The translations under genes were made by a program, and so were the position numbers. The notes beneath the pieces are model-generated. The model was not told the DNA's origin and did not search any database. It saw only the letters and a program-made list of their open reading frames with translations. A stretch of 30,943 nucleotides of DNA from RGIG5612 sp017511185 (lineage in GTDB: Bacteria; Bacillota; Clostridia; Lachnospirales; Lachnospiraceae). Each line of letters opens with the position of its first letter. Within the stretch, counting starts at the first letter, position 1. Location of the stretch: NCBI GenBank assembly GCA_017511185.1, contig JAFWLF010000116.1, positions 1-30,943 of the forward strand, in the 5' to 3' direction. Shown piece by piece: positions 16,040-23,974 of the stretch.

Positions 16040-18625
16040 TTATTTCACTTTTGCTTCCAGCTCGCCGTCCGCTCCGACATCGATCAGGATGACATCGTCC
16101 GGCTTCAGGTTGCCTTCCAGGATCAGCCTTGCAGCCAATGTTGTGACATTCTTCTGCAGGAACCTCTTCAGCGGACGAGCACCATATGCCGGATCATAAG
16201 ACCGGTCAGTCACCAGTTCTTTCGCCGCATCCGTCAGTTCAATAGAGAGCTGTTTCTCTGCAACCAGTTTGTTGATCGCTGTCATCTGCAGATCAATGAT
16301 CGCAGCTACGTTCTCCTTGGTCAACGGCTTAAAGAGGATGATCTCATCCAGACGGTTCAGGAATTCCGGACGGAAGTTGCTGCGCAGCTGGCCCATGACC
16401 ATTTCTTCTGCAACCATACTGATATTGCCATCTTCATCAATGCCATCCAGCAGATACTGGGAACCCAGGTTACTGGTCAGGATGATAATGGTGTTCTTAA
16501 AGTCGACAGTCCGTCCCTGGGAATCTGTGATACGGCCGTCATCCAGCACCTGCAGTAAGACGTTGAAAACATCCGGATGCGCTTTTTCCACTTCATCAAA
16601 GAGGACAACCGAATATGGTTTTCTGCGGACGGCTTCTGTCAGCTGACCGCCTTCATCATATCCCACGTATCCCGGAGGCGCTCCGATCAGACGGGAGACA
16701 GAGTGTTTCTCCATGTACTCACTCATATCGATACGGACCATATTACCTTCATCATCGAACAGAGCTTCTGCCAGTGCTTTTGCCAGCTCTGTTTTGCCTA
16801 CACCGGTTGGTCCCAGGAAGAGGAATGATCCGATCGGTCTGCCCGGCTCTTTGATGCCGGCTTTCGACCGCCAGATTGCGTCCACGATCCTGCTGACCGC
16901 TTCATCCTGTCCAATGACTCTCTTATGAAGGATATCGCTCAGATTCAGGATCTTTGCTCTTTCTGTCTCATTCAGTTTGGATACTGGGATTCCAGTCCAG
17001 CGGGAGACGATCCGGGCAATTTCTTCATCTGTTACCGCCTGTCTGACCAGTGACAGATCCCGCTCACTGACTTTTGCCTCTTCTTCTGCCAACTGTTTCT
17101 GAGCTTCCGGCAATTCCCCATAAAGGATCTGGCCGGCTCTCTCATAATTATTCTCTCTCTGCGCGATCTCTGCCTCGTTGTTCAGTTCTTCGATTTTTGC
17201 ACGAAGAGCGGAAAGATTCTCAACGGCTGCCTTTTCATTTTCCCACTGAGCAACCTGTGCATTGAATTCGTCCTTTGTTTCTGCCAGATCTCTCTGCAGT
17301 TCTTCCAGACGTTCCTGGCTGAGACGGTCAGTCTCTTTCTTTAATGCAGCCTCTTCGATTTCCATCTGCATCACTTTCCGGCGCAGTTCATCCAACTCTG
17401 CCGGCATGGAATCCAGCTCTGTCTTAATAGAAGCGCAGGCTTCATCCACCAGGTCGATCGCTTTATCTGGCAGGAACCGGTCTGTGATGTATCTGTCAGA
17501 GAGCATCGCTGCGGAAACCAGTGCGGAGTCCGTGATCTTTACGCCGTGATAGTTCTCATATTTATCCTTGATACCACGAAGGATCGAGATGGTCTCATCC
17601 AGACCTGGTTCATCCACCAGGACCGGCTGGAACCGACGCTCCAGGGCTTTATCTTTTTCAATATATTTCCGATACTCATCCAGTGTTGTTGCGCCGATGC
17701 AGTGCAGTTCGCCCCTTGCCAGCATAGGTTTTAACATGTTGCCGGCATCCATAGAGCCTTCTGCAGCACCTGCTCCGACAATGGTATGGATCTCATCGAT
17801 AAAGAGAATGATGTGTCCGTCACTCTCCTTGACTTCTTTCAGGACAGCTTTCAGACGCTCCTCAAACTCGCCGCGGTACTTAGCACCGGCAACCAGGGAA
17901 CCCATATCCAGAGAGAAGATTGTTTTATCTTTCAATGTATCCGGGACATCACCTTTAACAATACGTTGTGCAAGTCCTTCCACAACTGCGGTCTTGCCGA
18001 CACCCGGCTCACCGATCAGGACCGGATTGTTCTTGGTCTTTCTGGAAAGGATCCGGATCACGTTCTGAATCTCATCGACACGGCCGATGACCGGATCCAG
18101 TTTCTGCTGTTTAGCCTTTTCAACCAGATCTGTTCCATATTTATCCAATGCTTCATAGGTGGCTTCCGGATTGTCCGATGTGATCCGCTGATTACCCCTG
18201 ACGGTCGATAATGCCTGCAGGAAAGTATCGCGGTCAATTCCGTAAGTACGGAAAAGTTCCTTCACTTCCTTGCTGCCCTTTTTCAGCATCGACAGGAAGA
18301 TGTGCTCTACCGATACATAATCATCTCCCATCGCTTTGGCTTCATCTTCAGCGTATAAAAGCACATCATTTAATGCGACGCTCACGTTCCGCTGCCCGCC
18401 GCTGACTTTCGGCTTCTTCTGAATCTGCTCGATGACCGCATTTGTAAAATCTAATTCATCGATTCCCATCTTGGTGATGAGTTTTGCGATCAGGGAACCT
18501 TCCTGATTTAAAAGTGCCAGCAGAAAATGCTCGCAGTCCAGCTGCGGATTTCCATACTCACTGACTATTTTTTCGCTGTCGTTGATCGCTTCGATTGATT
18601 TCTGTGTAAATTTTTGAATGTTCAT
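16040..18625 (-). CDS. clpB: ATP-dependent disaggregase ClpB
   Basis: An 861-residue Hsp100 chaperone that, with DnaK, threads proteins out of aggregates. The Clp N-domain pair covers 1-145. The first AAA+ domain has Walker A GEPGVGKT (205-212) and Walker B ILFIDEIHT. The coiled-coil middle domain (about 405-525, rich in E, K, Q and L) distinguishes ClpB from ClpC and ClpA. The second AAA+ domain has GPTGVGKTELAKALAE near 600, pore residues in GYVGYDEGG, and sensor segments. No ClpP-binding IGF/L loop was noticed. The chosen start is ATG 18623-18625, eight bases after AGGTGG; a frame-extending GTG lies inside the ribosome site. It is monocistronic, with its own promoter and terminator. Confidence 0.97.
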   Translation of the reverse strand: MNIQKFTQKSIEAINDSEKIVSEYGNPQLDCEHFLLALLNQEGSLIAKLITKMGIDELDFTNAVIEQIQKKPKVSGGQRNVSVALNDVLLYAEDEAKAMGDDYVSVEHIFLSMLKKGSKEVKELFRTYGIDRDTFLQALSTVRGNQRITSDNPEATYEALDKYGTDLVEKAKQQKLDPVIGRVDEIQNVIRILSRKTKNNPVLIGEPGVGKTAVVEGLAQRIVKGDVPDTLKDKTIFSLDMGSLVAGAKYRGEFEERLKAVLKEVKESDGHIILFIDEIHTIVGAGAAEGSMDAGNMLKPMLARGELHCIGATTLDEYRKYIEKDKALERRFQPVLVDEPGLDETISILRGIKDKYENYHGVKITDSALVSAAMLSDRYITDRFLPDKAIDLVDEACASIKTELDSMPAELDELRRKVMQMEIEEAALKKETDRLSQERLEELQRDLAETKDEFNAQVAQWENEKAAVENLSALRAKIEELNNEAEIAQRENNYERAGQILYGELPEAQKQLAEEEAKVSERDLSLVRQAVTDEEIARIVSRWTGIPVSKLNETERAKILNLSDILHKRVIGQDEAVSRIVDAIWRSKAGIKEPGRPIGSFLFLGPTGVGKTELAKALAEALFDDEGNMVRIDMSEYMEKHSVSRLIGAPPGYVGYDEGGQLTEAVRRKPYSVVLFDEVEKAHPDVFNVLLQVLDDGRITDSQGRTVDFKNTIIILTSNLGSQYLLDGIDEDGNISMVAEEMVMGQLRSNFRPEFLNRLDEIILFKPLTKENVAAIIDLQMTAINKLVAEKQLSIELTDAAKELVTDRSYDPAYGARPLKRFLQKNVTTLAARLILEGNLKPDDVILIDVGADGELEAKVK

Positions 18626-18660
18626 ACTGATCACCACCTATCTGTGTATCATTTGTTCTA

Positions 18661-18676
18661 TGTGTAATATAACACA
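18661..18676. promoter_or_regulatory. Palindrome over the clpB -10, possible operator
   Basis: TGTGTAATATAACACA: 5-bp arms TGTGT/ACACA with an AT-only centre, placed exactly over the -10 hexamer. A dimeric repressor could act here. Plain AT-rich chance symmetry is the alternative. Confidence 0.35.
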
Positions 18677-18694
18677 TGATATATCTGAATGCAA
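18666..18694 (-). promoter_or_regulatory. Promoter of clpB
   Basis: On the minus strand TTGCAT (18689-18694), a 17-base spacer and TATATT (18666-18671), with TG one base before the -10 (TGTTATATT), an extended -10. It resembles a sigma-A promoter; no CIRCE repeat and no CtsR-type GGTCAAA repeat is visible. Confidence 0.72.
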
Positions 18695-18783
18695 CAACTA
18701 TTTTATGATTTGAAGAAAAAAATTGTGGTTAGAAACATGTTCTGCAGTTAGAAATCACTCTCTGTCGATGACCCTTTTGGGCA

Positions 18784-19028
18784 ATTATTCTTATATTGCT
18801 CCTTATTTTCAGCAAGACTAATGATAAGCCCATAAAATTATTCTTGTGAGAAATGAAAATGCCACAGAGAATAAATCGGCAGATTTCGGGCTGTTTTAGG
18901 GCATTTTTATTATTCTTGCTGAAAATAAATGTCTCAGGGAGAATAATTGAACTCGCTCCATCCACTGGAGAATAATTTCTCAATAAAAAATTATTCTCCC
19001 TGGGGCAAAAGCGCTCTGGGAGAATAAT
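18784..19028. repeat. Array of four 39-base units with inverted ATTATTCT/AGAATAAT ends
   Basis: In the 444-base gap between prfA and clpB, four segments of exactly 39 bases start with ATTATTCT and end with AGAATAAT or a one-base variant: 18784-18822 (ends AGACTAAT), 18837-18875 (ends AGAATAAA), 18909-18947 and 18990-19028. An extra half-motif AGAATAAT lies at 18969-18976. The first unit, reversed, resembles the third (both carry TTGCTGAAAATAA), and the fourth has an inner CCCTGGG/CTCTGGG symmetry. Each can fold into a small hairpin. The region is AT-rich compared with its surroundings. A minus-strand open frame of 84 codons (18729-18983) runs through it and is not credible as a gene. Repeats of this kind could be dispersed palindromic elements or protein-binding sites. 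Confidence 0.75.
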
Positions 19029-19069
19029 GCAGTTTATTTGTCTATATTGTCAAACATAACACACAGCCA

Positions 19070-20137
19070 TCACGCTGATGCAGACAGCTTGGCGGCCTGA
19101 TCTGCTGCAATGCAGTTGTCGATGATCTCGTACAGGTCACCATCCATGATGCTGTCCAGACGATAAGAGGTGAAGCCGATGCGATGATCCGTGCAGCGTC
19201 CCTGCGGGAAGTTGTAAGTACGGATCTTTTCGGAACGGTCACCAGAACCGATCTGGCTGCGGCGCTCTGCTGCCTCTGCCTGCTGCTTCTTCTGCAGCTC
19301 CAGGTCATAGAGTCTTGCCTTAAGCACCTTCAGTGCTTTGTCTTTATTCTTCAGCTGGCTCTTCTCATCTTGGCAGGAGATGACAATACCGGTCGGGATA
19401 TGCGTCAGACGCACAGCGGAATCTGTCGTATTGACACACTGGCCGCCGTTTCCGGAAGCACGGAATACATCAAACTTGCAGTCGTTCATATCGATCTCAA
19501 TATCCACATCCTCTGCTTCCGGCATTACTGCCACGGTTGCTGCGGATGTGTGGATGCGGCCGCCGCTCTCAGTGACCGGCACTCTCTGCACACGATGTCC
19601 GCCGCTCTCGTATTTCAGCTTGGAGTAAGCGCCCTGGCCGTTGATCATGAAAACAACTTCCTTCATGCCGCCCAGACCCATTTCATTCACGGAAACTAAC
19701 TCCGTCTTCCAGCCATTGCGTTCCGCGAAGCGGTTATACATACGGTAAAGTTCAGCGGCAAACAAAGCTGCTTCATCACCGCCTGTGCCGGCACGGATCT
19801 CCATGACGACGTTCTTATCATCGTTTTCATCTTTCGGCAGAAGAAGGATCTTCAGTTCCCCTTCCATGGTCTCCACTTCCTTCTTTGCCTCAGCCAGTTC
19901 TTCTTTCGCCAGCTCTTTTAATTCCTCATCGCTTTCCGTATCCAGGATCTCCAGAGAGTCCTCGATCGTTTTCTTTGCGTTCTTGTATTTCCGGAATGCT
20001 TCCACGATTGGAGACAGATCGCTCTGCTCTTTCATCAGCTTTTTGAACCGGTTCTGATCGCTTGCAGCGTCCGGCTGTCCCAGTTCATCCAGCACTTCCT
20101 GGTATCTCTTTTCGATGGATTCCAATTTGTCAAACAT
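19070..20137 (-). CDS. prfA: Peptide chain release factor 1
   Basis: A 355-residue class I release factor that reads UAA and UAG. The tripeptide selectivity motif is Pro-Val-Thr (187-189, in RVPVTESGG), the RF1 form, against SPF in RF2. The catalytic GGQ lies at 231-233 in GNGGQCVNTTDSAVR; Cys replaces the more common His after the Gln, a variant I believe occurs in clostridial RF1. The C-terminal GSGDRSEKIRTYNFPQGR is also typical. Its start codon overlaps the prmC stop by one base (TAATG). PrmC methylates the Gln of this GGQ, so enzyme and substrate are co-expressed. No clear terminator stem was found just after the stop; the repeat array follows. Confidence 0.96.
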   Translation of the reverse strand: MFDKLESIEKRYQEVLDELGQPDAASDQNRFKKLMKEQSDLSPIVEAFRKYKNAKKTIEDSLEILDTESDEELKELAKEELAEAKKEVETMEGELKILLLPKDENDDKNVVMEIRAGTGGDEAALFAAELYRMYNRFAERNGWKTELVSVNEMGLGGMKEVVFMINGQGAYSKLKYESGGHRVQRVPVTESGGRIHTSAATVAVMPEAEDVDIEIDMNDCKFDVFRASGNGGQCVNTTDSAVRLTHIPTGIVISCQDEKSQLKNKDKALKVLKARLYDLELQKKQQAEAAERRSQIGSGDRSEKIRTYNFPQGRCTDHRIGFTSYRLDSIMDGDLYEIIDNCIAADQAAKLSASA

Positions 20138-20988
20138 TAGTCTTCCCTCTTATATTTCAAATAACCGATCATAACACGGTCCAGCCCGGTCAGATCTTTT
20201 ATCACTTTGATATCTACAAACTGCGCATCCTTCATCAAAGAAGTCACATCATCTGCCTGTGTGCATCCAATCTCCAGCGCAAGGATCCCGCCATCTACCA
20301 GATGCTCCGGTGCCTCACTGATCAGGCGCTTGTAAATATCCAGTCCCTTCTCTCCGGCTTTCAATGCCAGAGCCGGCTCATGGTCTTTTACTTCCGGCAT
20401 CAGCGTTTCATATTCCGCGTCGGATACATACGGCGGATTGGAAACGATCACATCAAACCGGATGGATGGATCGATGTTTTCAAACAGATCCGTCTGTACA
20501 AAATCGATGATGCAGTGCCTTGCACGTGCATTTGCCACAGCAACGTTAAGAGCCTCTGCGGAAACATCGGCTGCCGTCGGAAATATATCCGGGCGGTACC
20601 GTTGCAGGGAAATGGCGATGGCGCCGCTCCCGGTACACATATCCAGCACCTTGGATCTTCCCGGCATGATCTTTAATAGTTCTTCGACCAGCGTCTCCGT
20701 ATCCTGCCGCGGGATCAGCACAGATGGGTTTACTTCAAACTCAAAACCCATAAACTCGCATTTCCCGACGATGTACTGGCAAGGCTCATGTGCAGCCCGC
20801 CGCTCGATCAGTCTCTTGTAGCTGGCAAACTGCGCATCATTTACTTTATGATCTTTGTACAGAAGATAAGTTGTTCGATTGACACCGGATGCCATTTCCA
20901 GAAGGGTAAATGCATCAATCTTGGCATCAGCGATCCCGGCTGCCTCCAGCGTCTCTTCTCCATAATGGAGGACATCACTTAAAACCAT
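20137..20988 (-). CDS. prmC: Release factor glutamine N5-methyltransferase
   Basis: A 283-residue SAM-dependent methyltransferase that methylates the GGQ glutamine of RF1 and RF2. An N-terminal helical domain (about 1-90) recognises the release factor, ending in GFEFEVNPSVLIPRQDTETL, a PrmC hallmark. The SAM loop is DMCTGSGAIA (116-125), and the catalytic motif IV NPPY lies at 184-187 in VSNPPYVS. It sits four bases after the DUF1385 gene and overlaps prfA by one base, so the three are surely one transcript. Confidence 0.95.
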   Translation of the reverse strand: MVLSDVLHYGEETLEAAGIADAKIDAFTLLEMASGVNRTTYLLYKDHKVNDAQFASYKRLIERRAAHEPCQYIVGKCEFMGFEFEVNPSVLIPRQDTETLVEELLKIMPGRSKVLDMCTGSGAIAISLQRYRPDIFPTAADVSAEALNVAVANARARHCIIDFVQTDLFENIDPSIRFDVIVSNPPYVSDAEYETLMPEVKDHEPALALKAGEKGLDIYKRLISEAPEHLVDGGILALEIGCTQADDVTSLMKDAQFVDIKVIKDLTGLDRVMIGYLKYKRED

Positions 20989-20992
20989 TTTC

Positions 20993-22066
20993 CTACAGCC
21001 ATTTCATGGTTTCTTCATCTGCCTTCTCGGAAGAAACCTTTGTGCCTTTTTGCTTAGCCTTTTCCGGTTCAGCGATCACTTCCTGGATGGATTTTCTCTT
21101 TTCCTGCACCTTGATCTCTTCCGTTTCAAACAGGTCGTCTAAACCCTCCAGATAACTTCTCCAGTCAAAGACTGCTTCTACAGAAGCGATGCCGACTTCT
21201 ACCATCTCTCTGGTAGGCTCCTTTGTGGTCAGGCCCTGCATTAAGAGACCTGGACGGGAAAGGATAGCAGCCAGCTTGCTGTCCGAGTTGCCTGCCCAGC
21301 GGATAAACTCATAGGAAACGCCCGCGATGACAGGGATCAGAAGAAGACGGATCAGAAGACGCAGGAACACAGAATCCACACGGATAAAGATAAAGAAGAT
21401 GATGCTGATGAACAGGACGAAGAAGATAAAGCTCGTCCCGCAGCGTCTGTGCTCCTTGGATGCTTTCATGACATTGGCCACAGTCAGCTCATGTCCGCTC
21501 TCCAGACAGTTGATGCATTTATGCTCTGCCCCGTGGTACATAAAAGTACGTTTGATATCTTTCATTTTTGATATCAGGGCAATATAACCGATAAAGATCG
21601 CCAGTTTAATGACGCCCTCGATCACTGCCAGCAGGAGGCTGGAAGTGATATTGGTAAATTTCAGGATCAGCATGGAAATCACATAAGGAAGAACAATAAA
21701 AAGTGCGATTGCGATCACCAGTGATACAAAGACAGTGAACACCATGACAGCACTCTCGCCCTTGGATTTGAAAGTCGAGTCGATCACCTGATCGGTCTTC
21801 CCGTGTTCCTTTTCGATATCATCCTCATAAAAGCTTGCGGAATAAGTCAGTGTCCGAATGCCCAGGATCAGGGACATAATAAAGGAGACCACACCGCGGA
21901 TGATCGGCCAGCCTAAAAACTTATACTTCTTTGCCGGATTTTCAAATTTGCTTTTCCCGACTTCAATCTGTCCGTCGGGTCTTCTGACTGCAACAGCAAT
22001 GTCTTCGTCATGACGCATCATGACGCCTTCAATAACTGCCTGTCCTCCGATGTTGGATGATTTCAT
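20993..22066 (-). CDS. DUF1385 membrane protein (YqhQ-like)
   Basis: A 357-residue protein of the DUF1385 family, function unknown. It opens with the family signature GGQAVIEGVMMR (7-18). About four to five membrane segments follow: near 52-75, 105-135, 140-165 and a double one about 215-255. Between them lies a conserved hydrophilic loop with YHGAEHKCINCLESG and RRCGTSF, whose His and Cys could hold a metal. The last 60 residues are charged and probably cytoplasmic. The start has AGGAGAAAAGG just upstream. A gene of this family between rpmE and prmC-prfA is a recurring arrangement in Firmicutes, pointing to a translation-linked or simply conserved operon, but no role follows from that. Confidence 0.9.
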   Translation of the reverse strand: MKSSNIGGQAVIEGVMMRHDEDIAVAVRRPDGQIEVGKSKFENPAKKYKFLGWPIIRGVVSFIMSLILGIRTLTYSASFYEDDIEKEHGKTDQVIDSTFKSKGESAVMVFTVFVSLVIAIALFIVLPYVISMLILKFTNITSSLLLAVIEGVIKLAIFIGYIALISKMKDIKRTFMYHGAEHKCINCLESGHELTVANVMKASKEHRRCGTSFIFFVLFISIIFFIFIRVDSVFLRLLIRLLLIPVIAGVSYEFIRWAGNSDSKLAAILSRPGLLMQGLTTKEPTREMVEVGIASVEAVFDWRSYLEGLDDLFETEEIKVQEKRKSIQEVIAEPEKAKQKGTKVSSEKADEETMKWL

Positions 22067-22102
22067 TCCTTTTCTCCTGAAAACGACTGCTTTTTGTTTT
22101 CA

Positions 22103-22159
22103 TAAAAAAATAGGGCGGCGATTAAGCTCCGCTTTTGCGAAGATAATGCTCACCCTATT
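22103..22159 (-). terminator. Terminator-like hairpin between rpmE and the DUF1385 gene
   Basis: On the minus strand AATAGGG (rc of 22153-22159) pairs with CCCTATT (rc of 22109-22115), with inner pairs including CGC-AAAA-GCG, and is followed by TTTTTTT. Because no promoter is visible between it and the DUF1385 gene, partial read-through probably feeds DUF1385-prmC-prfA. Confidence 0.75.
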
Positions 22160-22166
22160 AGAGATG

Positions 22167-22376
22167 CTACTGTTCCTGATTCAGATTATATTTCTTATTG
22201 AACATTTCAACACGTCCACGAGCCTTGGTAGCCTTCTGCTGTCCTGTATAGAAAGGATGGCATTTGGAGCAGACTTCCACGTGGATATCCTGCTTGGTGG
22301 AACCGGTCGTGAATGTATTCCCGCAGTTGCAGGTCACGGTAGCTTCATAATAGTTTGGATGAATTCCTTCTTTCAT
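22167..22376 (-). CDS. rpmE: 50S ribosomal protein L31 (zinc-binding form)
   Basis: A 69-residue L31. It opens MKEGIHPNYYEA, as is typical, and carries four Cys in the C+ zinc-ribbon arrangement (CNCG at about 16-18, CSKCHPFYTG at about 37-40). The end GRVEMFNKKYN is the usual L31 C-terminus. Zinc-binding L31 is the form replaced by a Cys-less paralogue under zinc shortage in some bacteria; no paralogue is in this window. The start is ATG 22374-22376 after AGAGGT; an upstream in-frame extension would cover the ribosome site. A strong promoter and a hairpin lie in the leader. Confidence 0.96.
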   Translation of the reverse strand: MKEGIHPNYYEATVTCNCGNTFTTGSTKQDIHVEVCSKCHPFYTGQQKATKARGRVEMFNKKYNLNQEQ

Positions 22377-22397
22377 TGTTTTACCTCTTTCCAAATA

Positions 22398-22422
22398 TCC
22401 GAAAAACTTTTAACTCTTCGGA
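22398..22422 (-). promoter_or_regulatory. Hairpin in the rpmE leader, possible L31 autoregulation site
   Basis: TCCGAA (22398-22403) and TTCGGA (22417-22422) form a 6-bp stem with a 13-base loop, ending 21 bases upstream of the rpmE start codon. Leader hairpins bound by L31 are known in several bacterial groups; whether this is one cannot be judged from a single sequence. Confidence 0.4.
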
Positions 22423-22447
22423 CGTATTCTTTGCTCACAGCCTTGCT

Positions 22448-22476
22448 AGTATATCATGCCGCAAATCGCTTTGCAA
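22448..22476 (-). promoter_or_regulatory. Promoter of rpmE and downstream genes
   Basis: On the minus strand TTGCAA (22471-22476), a 17-base spacer and TATACT (22448-22453). The -35 begins about nine bases after the rho stop. Predicted leader about 65 bases. Confidence 0.78.
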
Positions 22477-22484
22477 CCATTCAT

Positions 22485-23801
22485 TTACATCAATTTTATC
22501 TTGCGGATCATGTCCACAAACTCTTTGTTGTTCCTGGTTTTTGCAAACAGATCCAGGATCTTTTCCGTGGATTCATCCGCCCTTAAGCCTCCGGTTGCCT
22601 TGCGGATGATATAAACAGCTTCCTGCTCTTCGATGGTCAGCAGCAGATCTTCTCTTCTGGTTCCGCTCTTGGCGATGTCGATAGCCGGGAAGATTCTCTT
22701 TTCCTGCAGCTTACGGTCCAGGATCAGTTCCATGTTACCGGTTCCCTTGAATTCCTCATAGACTACATCGTCCATCTTGCTTCCGGTATCGACCAGGGCA
22801 GTTGCCAGAATGGTAAGGCTGCCGCCCTCACGGATGTTTCTGGCTGCACCAAAGAACCGTTTTGGCATATGCAGAGCTGCCGGATCCAGACCGCCGGAAA
22901 GGGTTCTGCCGCTTGGCGGGACCAGCAGGTTATAGGCTCTTGCCAGTCTGGTGATACTGTCCAGAAGGATGATGACATCCTCGCCATGTTCTACCAGTCG
23001 TTTTGCCCGCTCGATGACCATTTCCGAAACACGTTTGTGGTGTTCCGGCAGTTCATCAAATGTGGAATAGATCACTTCTACATTATCGCCGACAATCGCT
23101 TCTTTAATATCTGTGACTTCCTCCGGCCGCTCATCGATGAGAAGGATCAGGATGTGGACCTCCGGATTATTTTTCTGAATGGAATGAGCTACGCCTTTCA
23201 AAAGCGTTGTCTTACCTGCTTTTGGCGGCGAGACGATCATTCCTCTCTGTCCCTTGCCGATTGGAGACACCAGATCAAAGATCCGCATGGCCACATTCTT
23301 TTCGGATGTTTCCAGGCTGAGCCGCTCATCCGGGAAGATCGGTGTCAGATCCTCAAAGTTGCGGCGGTTCAGTGCCTCGCTTGGAAGCACGCCGTTGATG
23401 CGGTCCAGATGAAGGAGCGCGCCGAACTTTTCATTCTGTGTTTTTACTCTGACTTTTCCTTTTAAGATATCACCCGTTTTCAGTGAAAACCGTTTGATCT
23501 GAGACGGGGAAACATAGACATCGTTATCGCCCGGCAGATAGTTTTCGCAGCGGATAAACCCATATCCATCCGGCAATACTTCCAGGATGCCGTGTGCAAC
23601 AATGCCGGAATCCAGCTTCTTTTCTTCTTCTTTGGAGATACCGGTCTCCTCTTCTCTTGTTTTTTCTTCCGACATCTGCAGGATCGCATCGATCAGTGCT
23701 GCCTTTTTCATGGAGGCGATTCCTTTGATGTCATTAGCCTTTGCAATCTCTTTTAACTGCGCTACAGGCAAAGTTTCAAGCTGCTCTCTTTGTACTTTCA
23801 T
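22485..23801 (-). CDS. rho: Transcription termination factor Rho
   Basis: A 438-residue hexameric RNA translocase. The N-terminal helical Rho_N domain covers 7-42 (LPVAQLKEIAKANDI), then a short acidic linker (44-62), the OB-fold primary RNA site with GYGFIR (79-84) and DVYVSPSQI, Walker A SPPKAGKT (191-198), Walker B VIILLDSITRLARAYN (276-291) and the LSGGLD loop after it. The linker is short compared with the long basic or disordered insertions seen in some Clostridia and Actinobacteria, so this is a plain Rho. The start follows AAAGGA. It has its own promoter and is followed by the rpmE promoter. Confidence 0.97.
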   Translation of the reverse strand: MKVQREQLETLPVAQLKEIAKANDIKGIASMKKAALIDAILQMSEEKTREEETGISKEEEKKLDSGIVAHGILEVLPDGYGFIRCENYLPGDNDVYVSPSQIKRFSLKTGDILKGKVRVKTQNEKFGALLHLDRINGVLPSEALNRRNFEDLTPIFPDERLSLETSEKNVAMRIFDLVSPIGKGQRGMIVSPPKAGKTTLLKGVAHSIQKNNPEVHILILLIDERPEEVTDIKEAIVGDNVEVIYSTFDELPEHHKRVSEMVIERAKRLVEHGEDVIILLDSITRLARAYNLLVPPSGRTLSGGLDPAALHMPKRFFGAARNIREGGSLTILATALVDTGSKMDDVVYEEFKGTGNMELILDRKLQEKRIFPAIDIAKSGTRREDLLLTIEEQEAVYIIRKATGGLRADESTEKILDLFAKTRNNKEFVDMIRKIKLM

Positions 23802-23889
23802 AAAAGTCCTTTCGAAAATGTTCAGTTTTCAAATAACAACGGGAATAAAATTGAAATGATAAGATTAATAGATTGTTCTTACGCCGCTG

Positions 23890-23918
23890 ATTATAAACAA
23901 ATCGATTTGAAAATGCAA
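23890..23918 (-). promoter_or_regulatory. Promoter of rho
   Basis: On the minus strand TTGCAT (23913-23918), a 17-base spacer and a perfect TATAAT (23890-23895). The leader of about 80 bases leaves room for Rho autoregulation. Confidence 0.72.
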
Positions 23919-23935
23919 GGTAAATATGATAATCT
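23907..23935 (+). promoter_or_regulatory. Candidate promoter of the DUF4364 gene and engB
   Basis: TTGAAA (23907-23912) with GATAAT (23928-23933, 15-base spacer) or TAATCT (23930-23935, 17-base spacer). It overlaps the -35 of the divergent rho promoter. Spacing is not ideal. Confidence 0.4.
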
Positions 23936-23974
23936 AATAACCCACTGACAGATAGAGGGGAAAAGGGTGGTCTT

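Noticed and set aside
18729..18983. An 84-codon minus-strand open frame between prfA and clpB
   Set aside because: It runs through the 39-base repeat units, has no ribosome site and no protein-like composition; I treat the region as repeats.
18784..19028. CRISPR array
   Set aside because: Units differ inside, spacers are not constant in length, orientation is palindromic and there are no cas genes.
19435..19450. Cys after the GGQ of RF1 as a defect
   Set aside because: The catalytic GGQ itself is intact, and I believe the Cys variant is found in other clostridial RF1 proteins.
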